This document shows, one piece after another, positions 1 through 8,276 of a DNA stretch of 64,000 bases. Every line of letters starts with the position of its first letter. Positions within the stretch are counted from its first letter, which is position 1. Below the pieces are notes generated by a model that worked only from the letters and a program-made list of their open reading frames with translations, did not search any database and was not told the DNA's origin. The translations under genes and the position numbers were made by a program. The stretch is from contig DATGDH010000164.1 in the NCBI GenBank assembly GCA_035310985.1, positions 61,742 through 125,741 of the forward strand, in the 5' to 3' direction. The DNA is from DAHVFK01 sp035310985 (lineage in GTDB: Bacteria > Pseudomonadota > Gammaproteobacteria > Burkholderiales > SG8-39).

Positions 1-1265
1 TTGGTGGGCACGGTGGTGTTCTTGTTTATGAGCTTGGTCATCACCCCGCCCAGAGTCTCGATGCCGAGCGATAGCGGCGTCACGTCGAGCAGCAGCACGT
101 CCTTGACGTCGCCTTTCAACACGCCCGCCTGAATCGCCGCGCCGACGGCCACTGCCTCGTCGGGGTTCACGTCCTTCCTCGGCTCCTTGGCGAAGAACTC
201 GCGCACCTTGTCTTGCACCTTGGGCATGCGCGTCATTCCGCCCACCAGGATTACGTCGTCGATTTCCGATACCTTGACGCCGGCGTCTTTGACCGCGATG
301 CGACAGGGCTCGATCGTGCGCTCGATCAAGTCATCGACCAGAGACTCGAATTTGGCGCGCGTGATCTTCATCGCCAGGTGCTTCGGCCCGGAGGCGTCGG
401 CGGTGATGTACGGTAGGTTGAACTCGGTCTGCTGCGACGAGGAAAGCTCGATCTTGGCTTTCTCGGCCGCTTCCTTCAGGCGCTGCAGCGCGAGCACATC
501 CTTGGACAAGTCGACGCCCTGGTCCTTCTTGAACTCGGTGACGACGTAGTCGATTAGGCGCTGGTCGAAATCCTCGCCGCCGAGGAACGTGTCGCCGTTG
601 GTCGACAGGACTTCGAACTGCTTTTCGCCCTCGACGTCGGCGATTTCAATGATCGAGATGTCGAAGGTTCCGCCGCCGAGGTCGTAGACCGCGATCTTGC
701 TGTCCTTCTTCGCCTGCTTGTCCAGCCCGAATGCGAGCGCCGCCGCGGTGGGCTCGTTGATGATGCGCTTGACGTCGAGGCCGGCGATGCGGCCCGCGTC
801 CTTGGTCGCCTGACGCTGAGAGTCGTTGAAGTAGGCCGGCACCGTGATCACAGCCTCGCTGACTTCCTCGCCCAGATAGTCTTCGGCGGTCTTCTTCATC
901 TTGCGCAGCACTTCGGCCGACACCTGCTGCGGCGCGATCTTCTTGCCGCGCACCTCGACCCACGCGTCGCCGTTGTCGGCCTTGACGATCTTGAAGGGCG
1001 CGAGGCCGATGTCCTTCTGTACCTCCTTTTCTTCGAAGCGGCGCCCGATCAGCCGCTTGACGGCAAAAAGGGTGTTCTTCGCGTTGGTCACCGCCTGGCG
1101 TTTGGCCGGCGCCCCCACCAGGATTTCGCCGTCCTCGGTGTAGCCGACGATCGAGGGCGTGGTGCGTGCGCCTTCTGAGTTCTCGATCACTTTGGGCTTT
1201 CCGCCTTCCATGATCGCCACGCATGAGTTGGTCGTGCCAAGGTCAATGCCGATGATCTTTGCCAT
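1..1265 (-). CDS. dnaK: Chaperone DnaK (Hsp70), 3' part outside window
   Basis: This is the ATP-driven chaperone of the DnaK-DnaJ-GrpE system. It binds exposed hydrophobic peptides in the cytoplasm. The visible 421 residues start MAKIIGIDLGTTNSCVAI, the phosphate-binding loop of Hsp70, and include the second ATPase motif VYDLGGGTFD. They continue through the linker (DVLLLDVTPLSLGIE) into the first strands of the substrate-binding domain. Full-length DnaK is about 640 residues, so the last third and probably dnaJ lie left of the window. The gene follows grpE on the same strand with a 74-bp gap that carries its own sigma-32 promoter. The reading frame is intact as far as it can be followed, and the family assignment is certain. 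Confidence 0.98.
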   Translation of the reverse strand, partial: MAKIIGIDLGTTNSCVAIMEGGKPKVIENSEGARTTPSIVGYTEDGEILVGAPAKRQAVTNAKNTLFAVKRLIGRRFEEKEVQKDIGLAPFKIVKADNGDAWVEVRGKKIAPQQVSAEVLRKMKKTAEDYLGEEVSEAVITVPAYFNDSQRQATKDAGRIAGLDVKRIINEPTAAALAFGLDKQAKKDSKIAVYDLGGGTFDISIIEIADVEGEKQFEVLSTNGDTFLGGEDFDQRLIDYVVTEFKKDQGVDLSKDVLALQRLKEAAEKAKIELSSSQQTEFNLPYITADASGPKHLAMKITRAKFESLVDDLIERTIEPCRIAVKDAGVKVSEIDDVILVGGMTRMPKVQDKVREFFAKEPRKDVNPDEAVAVGAAIQAGVLKGDVKDVLLLDVTPLSLGIETLGGVMTKLINKNTTVPT

Positions 1266-1315
1266 GTCTCGATCCCTGTCCGGGTGGTTGCTGGTGGTCG
1301 ACTAAACCTGTGTTC

Positions 1316-1344
1316 AATATGGGGTTTGCGAGCAGCCTTTCAAG
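1316..1344 (-). promoter_or_regulatory. Sigma-32 heat-shock promoter of dnaK
   Basis: On the minus strand CTTGAAA (1338-1344) is followed after 13 nt by CCCCATATT (1316-1324). This is almost the consensus of RpoH promoters. The -35 element overlaps the grpE stop codon, and the start of dnaK is about 50 nt downstream. It would let dnaK be transcribed independently of grpE. Confidence 0.85.
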
Positions 1345-1891
1345 CGTCGTTGGCCGGACGCGGCTTGGCCACCGTGACAAGCGCCGGGCGCAGTACGCGC
1401 TCGTGCAGGCGCCAGCCCTTCTGCAGCACGGCGACCAAGGTATTGGGCTCCTCCCCAGATTCCACGGCGGCCATCGCCTGATGGTGGTTCGGATCGAAGC
1501 GCGTGCCGGGCGCCGGATCGATGTCCCGGACGTTCGCTTTTTCGAGCGCCGCGCGCAGCTGCTTGAGCGTGAGCTCGACGCCGCTGCGCAGCGCTTCCGT
1601 CGTGCCGGCGGAAGCGCCCAGCGCGGCCTCCAGGCTGTCGATCACCGGAAGCAGCGTTTCGACGAATCGCTCGAGCGCGTATTTCTGGGCGCTGGCGGCC
1701 TCGGCGAGCGCGCGCTTGCGCGCATTGTCGGCCTCGGCGAGCGCGCGTAGCGTCGCCTCGCGCTGCTCCTCGAGCTTCGTGTTCGCCTCCGCCAGCCGTG
1801 CCTCCGCCGAGGCCTGCTTGACGGCCTCGGCGGGTTCGGCTTGGGCGGCGCCTGTTTCGGTCGACTTCATTTGGGGGGTCGGTTCGGACAT
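1340..1891 (-). CDS. grpE: Nucleotide exchange factor GrpE
   Basis: GrpE releases ADP from DnaK and so resets the chaperone cycle in the cytoplasm. The 183-residue product has the usual layout. A variable acidic N-terminus is followed by a long helix and coiled coil (about residues 25-90, rich in A, E, R and L). The conserved C-terminal beta domain contains FDPNHHQAMAAVESGEEPN and the closing LQKGWRLHERVLRPALVTVAK. The length is normal for Betaproteobacteria. It is upstream of dnaK on the same strand and has its own heat-shock promoter. Start ATG at 1891. No anomalies were seen. Confidence 0.97.
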   Translation of the reverse strand: MSEPTPQMKSTETGAAQAEPAEAVKQASAEARLAEANTKLEEQREATLRALAEADNARKRALAEAASAQKYALERFVETLLPVIDSLEAALGASAGTTEALRSGVELTLKQLRAALEKANVRDIDPAPGTRFDPNHHQAMAAVESGEEPNTLVAVLQKGWRLHERVLRPALVTVAKPRPANDA

Positions 1892-1917
1892 CCTTCCGGC
1901 TCCGTGGGTGGTGTCCC

Positions 1918-1947
1918 TAGACTGGGGATGGGTTCGTTCGTTTCAAG
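1918..1947 (-). promoter_or_regulatory. Sigma-32 heat-shock promoter of grpE
   Basis: On the minus strand CTTGAAA (1941-1947), 13 nt, then CCCCAGTCTA (1918-1927) match the RpoH -35 and -10 elements with near-consensus spacing. It lies 27 nt upstream of the grpE start and overlaps the region just before the divergent gene at 1980. No CIRCE inverted repeat was found here. Confidence 0.8.
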
Positions 1948-1979
1948 CCCCGGCGCGATTCGCATGCCAAAATGCCCTC

Positions 1980-2678
1980 ATGAGTGAAACCCTTGATTTG
2001 CGGCGCGAAGCCGACAGCCGGCTGGCGCTTGCGGCACTCGGCGCGCTGCGCGAGCTGCGTCCGGGCGGCGAACTGCGGCTGATCACCCGCGAGGATCCGA
2101 CGCTGCTGCTCGAGAGCCTCAACCTGCAACTGCGCGACGCGCTGCGCTGGGATCTGGGCGCCAGCAGCGGACGCTGGGAGGCGTGCGTCCGCCTGGCGGA
2201 GGATGCTGCGCCGCGCGATGTGCTCGACACCCTGCGCCGCGACCACCGCCGTCTGGACGAGCTGTTGGCGAAGGCCCTGCGCCGCCTCAATGCGGGGGAC
2301 GTGGCGGGTGCCCGGCCCCTGCTAGAGACTTTCGCGGTGGGGCTGCGGCGCCACGCGCGCGTCGAGAACGAGCTGCTCGCGCCTGCGCTCGGGCCGCGGC
2401 CGGCGGTCGAGCCGCTGGAGATCATGCTGCGCGAACACGACGAGCTGCTCGCCCAACTGAACGCGGTCGAAGGCTGTTTCGCGGAGGCCCCCGCCGGGCA
2501 GGCGCCCGAACCCTGGGAAATCGAGCCGTTCGTCGCGATCTTGTCGGGTACGCTCGCCAAGCACGAGTACCGGGAGGAAGGCCAGCTGTTTCCGCTGTGG
2601 TTGGCGGCGCTGCTGCGCCGGCCGCAGGGCGAGCGCGAATCCCTGCATCGGGCGGTACGCGCGCAGCTGGAGGGCTAG
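1980..2678 (+). CDS. DUF2249 / hemerythrin-like HHE domain protein
   Basis: This is a 232-residue fusion. Residues about 4-75 (LDLRREADSRLALAALGALR through LRWDLGASSGRWEACVRL) resemble the DUF2249 fold, a TusA-like small domain. Residues about 85-215 form a four-helix hemerythrin HHE domain with candidate iron ligands in RRDHRRLDELL, RRHARVENELL, LREHDELLAQL and KHEYREEGQLFPL. Such proteins bind a di-iron centre and are linked to oxygen, NO or iron handling, but the substrate of this one is unknown. The start is the ATG in ATGAGTGAAACC, just past the grpE promoter region. A long upstream extension of the frame runs antisense through grpE and was rejected. Its 3' end overlaps hemH by 4 bp, tail to tail. 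Confidence 0.8.
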   Translation: MSETLDLRREADSRLALAALGALRELRPGGELRLITREDPTLLLESLNLQLRDALRWDLGASSGRWEACVRLAEDAAPRDVLDTLRRDHRRLDELLAKALRRLNAGDVAGARPLLETFAVGLRRHARVENELLAPALGPRPAVEPLEIMLREHDELLAQLNAVEGCFAEAPAGQAPEPWEIEPFVAILSGTLAKHEYREEGQLFPLWLAALLRRPQGERESLHRAVRAQLEG

Positions 2679-3694
2679 CGCGCGCGCCAACCCTGCTCAC
2701 TGCAGATTCGTGCCAGCGCCGCTATCCACTCGGGCGACTCGTTCAGGCAAGGCACCAGCCGCAGCTCCTGACCCCCGTTCGCCTGGAAGCTTCGCCGCGC
2801 CCCGATTCCGATCTCCTCCAGCGTCTCGAGGCAATCCGAAACGAAGCCCGGGCAGGCGACATCGACACGCCGCACGCCCTCGCGTGCGAGCGCCACGAGC
2901 GTCGACTCCGTATAGGGCTGCAACCATTCGGCGCGCCCGAAGCGGGACTGGAACGTCACGACGTATCGATCTTCGTCCAGGCCGAGCGCTTCGCCGAGCA
3001 GGCGAGCCGTGGCGCGGCACTGGTGTTCGTACGGATCGCCGCGCATGACGGCACGGCGCGGCAGCCCGTGGAAGCTCACCACCAGCCGCTCGCCGCGCCC
3101 GTGCCGTTCCCAGTGTCCGCGTACGCCCTCCGCCAGCGCTGCCACGTATGCCGGATTGTCGTGAAAGTCCTTCACGAATCGCAGCTGTGGAACATTGCGC
3201 ACGCCCGCGAGCCAGGCGCAGACCGCGTCCAGGGTGCTCGCAGTGGTGCTCGCCGCATACTGCGGATAGAGCGGCACGACGAGGATGCGCTCGCAGCCGC
3301 GAGCGCGCAGCCGGTCGAGGGCGCCGGCGATGCCCGGTGACCCGTAGCGCATCGCGTGCTCCACGGTCGGGCCGCTGCCCGCGAACGTGTCTGCGAGCAG
3401 GGCGGCCTGGCGCGCGGTGTGCAGCGCGAGCGGCGAGCCCTCATCGGTCCACACTTTGGCATACTTGCGTGCCGAGCTTGCCGGACGCACGAGCAGGACG
3501 ACGCCGTAGAGCAGGGGCAGCCACAGCGCGCGCGGAATCTCCACCACGCGCGGATCGGCGAGGAACTCAGCCAGATAGCGGCGCACCGCGGACGCGGTCG
3601 GCGCCACAGGCGTACCGAGATTGACGAGCAGCACGCCGTCGCGCGCGGCCCCGTCGCCGGATGGCGCCGGCTCGGGGCGATACCTGTCCGCCAC
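2675..3694 (-). CDS. hemH: Ferrochelatase
   Basis: Ferrochelatase inserts Fe(II) into protoporphyrin IX, the last step of protohaem synthesis, at the cytoplasmic face of the inner membrane. The 339-residue product has the N-terminal VLLVNLGTP signature and the catalytic histidine region VVSFHGLPRR (His209). It also has the conserved glutamate stretch CLETLEEIGI (from about residue 289) and the ARKYAKVWTDEGSPL segment. It follows hrcA on the same strand with a 5-bp gap, so the two probably form one transcript. Haem supply is relevant to this genome because at least 15 c-type haems are encoded further along the window. Confidence 0.97.
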   Translation of the reverse strand: MADRYRPEPAPSGDGAARDGVLLVNLGTPVAPTASAVRRYLAEFLADPRVVEIPRALWLPLLYGVVLLVRPASSARKYAKVWTDEGSPLALHTARQAALLADTFAGSGPTVEHAMRYGSPGIAGALDRLRARGCERILVVPLYPQYAASTTASTLDAVCAWLAGVRNVPQLRFVKDFHDNPAYVAALAEGVRGHWERHGRGERLVVSFHGLPRRAVMRGDPYEHQCRATARLLGEALGLDEDRYVVTFQSRFGRAEWLQPYTESTLVALAREGVRRVDVACPGFVSDCLETLEEIGIGARRSFQANGGQELRLVPCLNESPEWIAALARICSEQGWRAR

Positions 3695-3699
3695 CGCGC

Positions 3700-4719
3700 C
3701 TAGCCCTGCGAGAGCGCGCTGGAGAGCAGCTTCGCGGTGACGTCCACGATCGGCACCACGCGGTCGTAGGCCATTCGCGTCGGACCGACGACGCCCACGG
3801 TGCCGACCACCTCGCCGCCGACCTTGTACGGTGCGGTGACGACGCTCACGTCGTCCGGCGTGGTGACGCCCGACTCCCCGCCGATGAAGATCTGCACGCC
3901 CTGGCCGCGCAGCGAAACGTCGAGGATGTGCAGCAGCGAGGTCTTGCGCTCGAACAGCTCGAACAGCTGGCGCAGGCGCTTCATGTCCTGCGACAGCTCG
4001 CTCACGTCGAGCAAATTGCGCTCGCCCGAGATCACGTAGGGCTCGTTCTGCTCGCTTAGCGCCTCGGTGCTGGCCTCGAGTGCGGCGTTCATGAGATGGA
4101 TCATGTCTTGCCGCAGCTCGCGCAGCTCGTCGCGCAGGCGCTGGCGTACCTCCTCGAAGCTGTGACCGGCATAATTCTGGGTTATGTAGTTGCCGGCCTC
4201 GACCAGCTCGGACTGCGAATAATCGCGCTCCGTGAGCAGGATCCTGTTCTGCACGTGCCCTTCGGGCGTGACCACGATCAGCAGCACGCGCTTCTCCGAC
4301 AGCCGCAGGAACTCGATGTGCCGGAATGCGATCGCGCGCCGACGCGGCGTCATCACCACGCCGGCGAAGTGCGTCAGCTGCGAAAGGAGGTTCGAGGCCG
4401 CCTGAATTACGCGCTGGGGGTTGTCCGGATGGAGCTGGTCTTCGAGCTGGTGGATTTCGACCGTTTGCAGCGGCTTGGTCACCAGCAGCGTATCGACGAA
4501 AAAGCGGTAGCCGAGCGGAGTGGGAACGCGTCCCGCGGAAGTGTGCGGGCTGGTGATGAGCCCCATGTCCTCGAGGTCGGCCATCACGTTGCGGATCGTG
4601 GCGGGCGACAGGTCCAGCCCGGAGTACCTGGACAGCGTGCGCGAGCCAACCGGCTGGCCTTCGGCGATGTAACGCTCGACCAGCGTTTTCAGCAGGACCT
4701 GAGCACGTTTATCGAGCAT
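3700..4719 (-). CDS. hrcA: Heat-inducible transcription repressor HrcA
   Basis: HrcA represses class I heat-shock genes by binding CIRCE inverted repeats, with GroEL as a co-factor. The 339-residue protein begins MLDKRAQVLLKTLVERYIAE and has a winged-helix DNA-binding domain over about residues 1-75 (SRTLSRYSGLDLSPATIRNV). A GAF-like dimerisation region and the conserved end MAYDRVVPIVDVTAKLLSSAL follow. It is divergent from nadK, with 74 bp between start codons. The dnaK and grpE genes in this window show sigma-32 promoters instead of CIRCE, so its targets (probably groESL) lie elsewhere. Confidence 0.96.
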   Translation of the reverse strand: MLDKRAQVLLKTLVERYIAEGQPVGSRTLSRYSGLDLSPATIRNVMADLEDMGLITSPHTSAGRVPTPLGYRFFVDTLLVTKPLQTVEIHQLEDQLHPDNPQRVIQAASNLLSQLTHFAGVVMTPRRRAIAFRHIEFLRLSEKRVLLIVVTPEGHVQNRILLTERDYSQSELVEAGNYITQNYAGHSFEEVRQRLRDELRELRQDMIHLMNAALEASTEALSEQNEPYVISGERNLLDVSELSQDMKRLRQLFELFERKTSLLHILDVSLRGQGVQIFIGGESGVTTPDDVSVVTAPYKVGGEVVGTVGVVGPTRMAYDRVVPIVDVTAKLLSSALSQG

Positions 4720-4793
4720 GATTCCATTCTACACAAGCCGGGCCCCGCGATCCTTCCTTGACGCCTGTGTGCTGTGGTTAAATCGCCGCCATC

Positions 4794-5696
4794 ATGTCCC
4801 CCGCATTCCGTCGCGTCGCACTCGTCGGCAAGCAGCGCAGCCGCGAGATCGCGGCGTCTCTGGTCGAGCTGCGCGCGCTGCTTGCCGCGCGGGGCTGCGA
4901 GATTGTCCTCGAGCAGGACACGGCGGCGGCGCTCGGCAGCGCGGACGGGGCGAACTTCGAGACCCTGGGCCGGGGGGCCGATCTGGCGATCGTGGTCGGC
5001 GGCGACGGCACGATGCTGTCCGCAGCGCGCAACCTGGTGCGTTACGGCGTGCCGCTCGCCGGTATCAACCTTGGCCGCGTCGGATTCATGACCGACATCG
5101 CGCTCAAGGATATGCGCGAAGCGGTCGGCGCGATCCTGGACGGGCGCTATGCGCTCGAGGAGCGTACGTTGCTGGATGCCGAGATCCGGCGCGATGGCCG
5201 CCAGGTGCTGCGCACCCAGGCGCTTAACGAAGCGGTGGTCGGCAAAGGCTCTCAGGGCAGGCTGATCGAGTTCGAGCTTCATGTCGACGGCGAATACGTC
5301 TACACCTTGCGCGCGGATGGCGTGATCGTGGCCACCGCGACCGGTTCCACCGCCTACGCGCTATCGGCGCAGGGTCCGATCCTTCATCCCGCGGTGCCTG
5401 CGCTCGCGCTGGTGCCGCTCAATCCGCATACGCTTTCGGCGCGCCCGGTGAGCGTGCTCGACCGCAGCGTGATCGAGATCGTGCTGGTGCGCGCGCTCGA
5501 CGCGCGCGCGCATTTCGACGGCTATGCGCTGGCCGACATGGCGCAGGGCGATCGCCTGGTGCTGCGTCGCTCGGCGGACGCGGTGCGCTTCGTGCATCCG
5601 CCGGGCTACAGCTACTTCGTCATGCTGCGCGAGAAGCTCCGCTGGAGCGAGGCGGTCGGCCGGCCGGGGGAGCGCACCGAGACCGAGGGCGAGTAA
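4794..5696 (+). CDS. nadK: NAD kinase
   Basis: NadK phosphorylates NAD to NADP with ATP or polyphosphate in the cytoplasm. The 300-residue protein carries the diagnostic GGDGTMLSAARN motif near residue 65, the nucleotide-binding TGSTAYALSAQGPI stretch, and a C-terminal beta domain. Length and motif order are normal. A TTGACG hexamer (4758-4763) and TTAAAT (4778-4783) lie upstream, but the 14-nt spacing is poor, so the promoter is uncertain. It is divergent from hrcA and only 8 bp upstream of recN, the usual betaproteobacterial order. Confidence 0.96.
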   Translation: MSPAFRRVALVGKQRSREIAASLVELRALLAARGCEIVLEQDTAAALGSADGANFETLGRGADLAIVVGGDGTMLSAARNLVRYGVPLAGINLGRVGFMTDIALKDMREAVGAILDGRYALEERTLLDAEIRRDGRQVLRTQALNEAVVGKGSQGRLIEFELHVDGEYVYTLRADGVIVATATGSTAYALSAQGPILHPAVPALALVPLNPHTLSARPVSVLDRSVIEIVLVRALDARAHFDGYALADMAQGDRLVLRRSADAVRFVHPPGYSYFVMLREKLRWSEAVGRPGERTETEGE

Positions 5697-5704
5697 ACGC
5701 ATTC

Positions 5705-7360
5705 ATGCTGCGGGCTCTCAGCGTACGTGACTTCGTGATCGTGGAGCGGGCCGAGCTGGAGCTGGGCGCGGGATTCTCGGCGCTCACCGGCGAGACCGGG
5801 GCGGGCAAGTCGATCCTCGTCGACGCGATCGAGCTGCTGGTTGGCGGACGCGCCGACTCGGCGATGGTGCGCGCGGGCGCGGAGCGCGCGGAGCTGGCGG
5901 CGGAATTCGAGATCGAGCCGGGAGCTCCGCTCGCCGCTTGGCTCGACGAGCACGAGCTCGCCGGCGATGCAGGGTTGCTCCTGCTGCGGCGCACGCTGGA
6001 CCGCAACGGGCGCTCCCGCTGCTTCATCAACGGCCGGGCCGCGACGCTGACCCAGCTCGCCGAGGCAGGGGCCTGGCTGGTCGACATTCACGGCCAGCAC
6101 GAACATCAGTCGTTGCTGCGCGTCCCGGCGCAGCGCGACTTGCTGGACGCGCACGCCGGCGCGCAGGATCTGGCGCGGGCGACGCAGGAGGCGTTTCGCG
6201 CCTGGAAGCGCCTGGAGACGCTCGCTGCGCAGGCCGAGGAGCAGTTCGCGCAGCGCGCCGCCGAGCGCGGCGCATTGGAGGAACAGGTCGCCGAACTGAA
6301 GAAGCTTGCCCCGCGCGAGGGCGAGTGGGAGTCGCTCGCCGTCGAACACACGCGCCTGGCGCACGGCTCGAGCCTGCTGGCGGGCGCAGAGTCGGCGCTC
6401 GAGGCGCTGTCGGAGGCCGAAGGCGCCAGCCTGCCGCAGCTCGCCGCGGTCGCCGCGCGGCTGCGCGCGCTATCCGGGCACGATGCGCAGCTCGCGCCGG
6501 TCGCCGAGCTGCTCGAGTCCGCGGAAGCGCAGGCGGGCGAAGCGGTGCGCGAGCTGCGCCACTACGCCTCGCGCGTCGAGCTCGACCCGGATGCGCTGCG
6601 CGCGGTCGAAGCGCGTGTCGAGGCGCTGCACGCGGCGGCGCGCAAATACCGCGTGCGCCCGCCGGAGCTGACGCGACTGTCCGAAGAGCTGGTGGCGCGA
6701 CTAGCGGAACTAGAGCTGGCGGTCGACCCGGAGGCGCTGCGGCGCGAGGTCGAGGCGGCCGGTGAACGCTACGTCGCGGCGGCGCACAAGCTCTCGGCAC
6801 GTCGCAAGGCTGCCGCGGAGGCGTTATCCGAGTCGGTCAGCGACGGCATGCAGCAGCTGGCGATGGGCGGCGGGCGCTTCGCGGTTCAGCTCAGGGCGCT
6901 CGAAGTGCCCTCGGCCGCCGGTGCGGAGGAAGTTAGCTTCGAGGTCGCCTCGCATTCCAGCCTGCCTCTTCGTCCGCTCTCGAAGGTGGCTTCCGGTGGC
7001 GAGCTGTCGCGCATCAGCCTAGCCATCCAGCTGGTGGCGAGCAAGGCATCGCCCGTGGGCACGCTGGTGTTCGATGAGATCGATTCCGGCATAGGCGGCG
7101 CGGTGGCGGAGACGGTCGGCCGCTCCCTAAAGCGTCTGGGACGCAGCCGCCAGGTGCTTTGCGTCACACACCTGCCTCAGGTCGCGGCGCAAGGCGATGC
7201 CCAGTGGTCCGTCTCCAAGCAGGGCGCGCGCGGCAATGTATCAGTGTGCGTTGCGCGCCTGGACCGCGCGGCGCGCATCGAGGAGCTGGCGCGCATGCTC
7301 GGCGGGGCATTGATCACGCCGACCACGCGCAAACACGCGGCCGAGCTGCTCGGGCGCTAG
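5705..7360 (+). CDS. recN: DNA repair protein RecN
   Basis: RecN is an SMC-like ATPase that holds broken DNA ends during recombinational repair. The 551 residues show Walker A (ALTGETGAGKSILVDAIELL), an alanine- and glutamate-rich coiled-coil middle (about residues 150-390), an ABC signature region around KVASGGELSRISLA, and Walker B in TLVFDEIDSGIGG. The end VLCVTHLPQVAAQGD is also typical. It follows nadK with 8 bp between them and probably shares its transcript. No LexA box was seen directly in front of it. Its stop lies 1 bp from the convergent fur stop. Confidence 0.97.
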   Translation: MLRALSVRDFVIVERAELELGAGFSALTGETGAGKSILVDAIELLVGGRADSAMVRAGAERAELAAEFEIEPGAPLAAWLDEHELAGDAGLLLLRRTLDRNGRSRCFINGRAATLTQLAEAGAWLVDIHGQHEHQSLLRVPAQRDLLDAHAGAQDLARATQEAFRAWKRLETLAAQAEEQFAQRAAERGALEEQVAELKKLAPREGEWESLAVEHTRLAHGSSLLAGAESALEALSEAEGASLPQLAAVAARLRALSGHDAQLAPVAELLESAEAQAGEAVRELRHYASRVELDPDALRAVEARVEALHAAARKYRVRPPELTRLSEELVARLAELELAVDPEALRREVEAAGERYVAAAHKLSARRKAAAEALSESVSDGMQQLAMGGGRFAVQLRALEVPSAAGAEEVSFEVASHSSLPLRPLSKVASGGELSRISLAIQLVASKASPVGTLVFDEIDSGIGGAVAETVGRSLKRLGRSRQVLCVTHLPQVAAQGDAQWSVSKQGARGNVSVCVARLDRAARIEELARMLGGALITPTTRKHAAELLGR

Positions 7361-7361
7361 C

Positions 7362-7832
7362 TCAGCCGGACTGGTCGCCGGACGGGTGCTCCATGTCGCG
7401 CGCTGCGGCGCGATACTCGCAATTGGGCTTGGTGCAGTCCGCGTACAGCGCCAGCGAATGGCCGCGCAGCTGAAAGCCGCGGCGGCGCGTCACCTCGGTC
7501 TGGCGCTTCTCGATCTCGGCATCGAAGAACTCCTCGACCCGGCCGCACTGCAGACAGACGAGGTGATCGTGGTGCCCGCCCTGGTTGAGCTCGAACACCG
7601 CCTTGCCGGTCTCGAAATGCTGGCGCGAAAGCAGTCCCGCCTGCTCGAATTGCGTGAGCACCCGATAAACGGTCGCCAGGCCGACATCGATCCCCTCGGC
7701 AATAAGCTTGCGGTAGACGTCCTCCGCCGACAGGTGGCGCACGTCCTTGCTGGTCTCGAACAGTTCGAGGATCTTGCGTCGAGGGAGAGTCGCCTTGAGG
7801 CCGATGTCCTTCAGGCTTTGCGCGGTGGTCAT
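7362..7832 (-). CDS. fur: Ferric uptake regulator Fur
   Basis: Fur is an iron-responsive repressor. With Fe(II) bound it shuts iron-uptake promoters. The 156-residue protein starts MTTAQSLKDIGLKATLPRRK and has the winged helix (VYRKLIAEGIDVGLATVYRV). The metal-site cluster follows in GGHHDHLVCLQCGRVEEFFD, with C-terminal CTKPNCEY. The start is the ATG at 7832. The frame continues upstream but without conserved sequence, and it would run into divergent bamE. The only Fur-box-like sequence upstream is an AT-rich patch (7862-7874), which is too weak to call. It is convergent with recN. Confidence 0.97.
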   Translation of the reverse strand: MTTAQSLKDIGLKATLPRRKILELFETSKDVRHLSAEDVYRKLIAEGIDVGLATVYRVLTQFEQAGLLSRQHFETGKAVFELNQGGHHDHLVCLQCGRVEEFFDAEIEKRQTEVTRRRGFQLRGHSLALYADCTKPNCEYRAAARDMEHPSGDQSG

Positions 7833-7904
7833 GGAACGCACCGGTGATCGGAGATTCGATCGTTTATCATATAGGCTTTCTCTTCCCTTGAGAATTACGT
7901 CCTC

Positions 7905-8276
7905 GTGCCATTCTCCCTTCGCGCGCTGACCGCCGCCGCGCTGCTGGCGCTGTCGGGCTGCGGCAGCCTGTATCACGCGATCGGCGCCTACCGCATCGAG
8001 ATCCAGCAGGGAAATTACGTTCCTGCGGAGAAGGTCACCGACCTCAAGCTGGGCATGAGCAAGGAGCAGGTGCGCTTCGTCCTCGGTACCCCGCTTGTTA
8101 CGGACATCTTCCACGTCGACCGCTGGGACTATGTCTACTACCTCAAACCGCAGAACAGCAACCGCGTCGAGGAGCGCAGGCTCACCGTGCACTTCAAGGA
8201 CGGCAAGCTCGTGCAGATCGACAAAGATATCGTCGCGTCCGCGGATAATGCGTCGACTGAGAAGGAAAGCAAGTGA
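7905..8276 (+). CDS. bamE: Outer membrane assembly lipoprotein BamE (SmpA)
   Basis: BamE is a small accessory lipoprotein of the BAM complex that folds beta-barrels into the outer membrane. The 123-residue precursor starts with GTG and has an 18-residue signal ending in the lipobox ALSGC, followed by the conserved body VTDLKLGMSKEQVRFVLGTP and WDYVYYLK. It is divergent from fur, a typical neighbourhood in this class, and overlaps dapB by 4 bp. BAM function is relevant to the large outer-membrane barrel encoded at 26329. Confidence 0.95.
   Translation: MPFSLRALTAAALLALSGCGSLYHAIGAYRIEIQQGNYVPAEKVTDLKLGMSKEQVRFVLGTPLVTDIFHVDRWDYVYYLKPQNSNRVEERRLTVHFKDGKLVQIDKDIVASADNASTEKESK

Noticed and set aside
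1892..1979. A CIRCE element in front of grpE, expected because hrcA is close by.
   Set aside because: No TTAGCACTC/GAGTGCTAA arms are present. Sigma-32 promoter elements are present instead.
4758..4783. A sigma-70 promoter for nadK (TTGACG ... TTAAAT).
   Set aside because: The hexamers are only 14 nt apart and the -10 would lie nearly at the start codon. The evidence is too weak to list.
7833..7904. A Fur box between fur and bamE for autoregulation.
   Set aside because: Only a short ATGATA-like half-site is visible. There is no symmetric 19-bp match.
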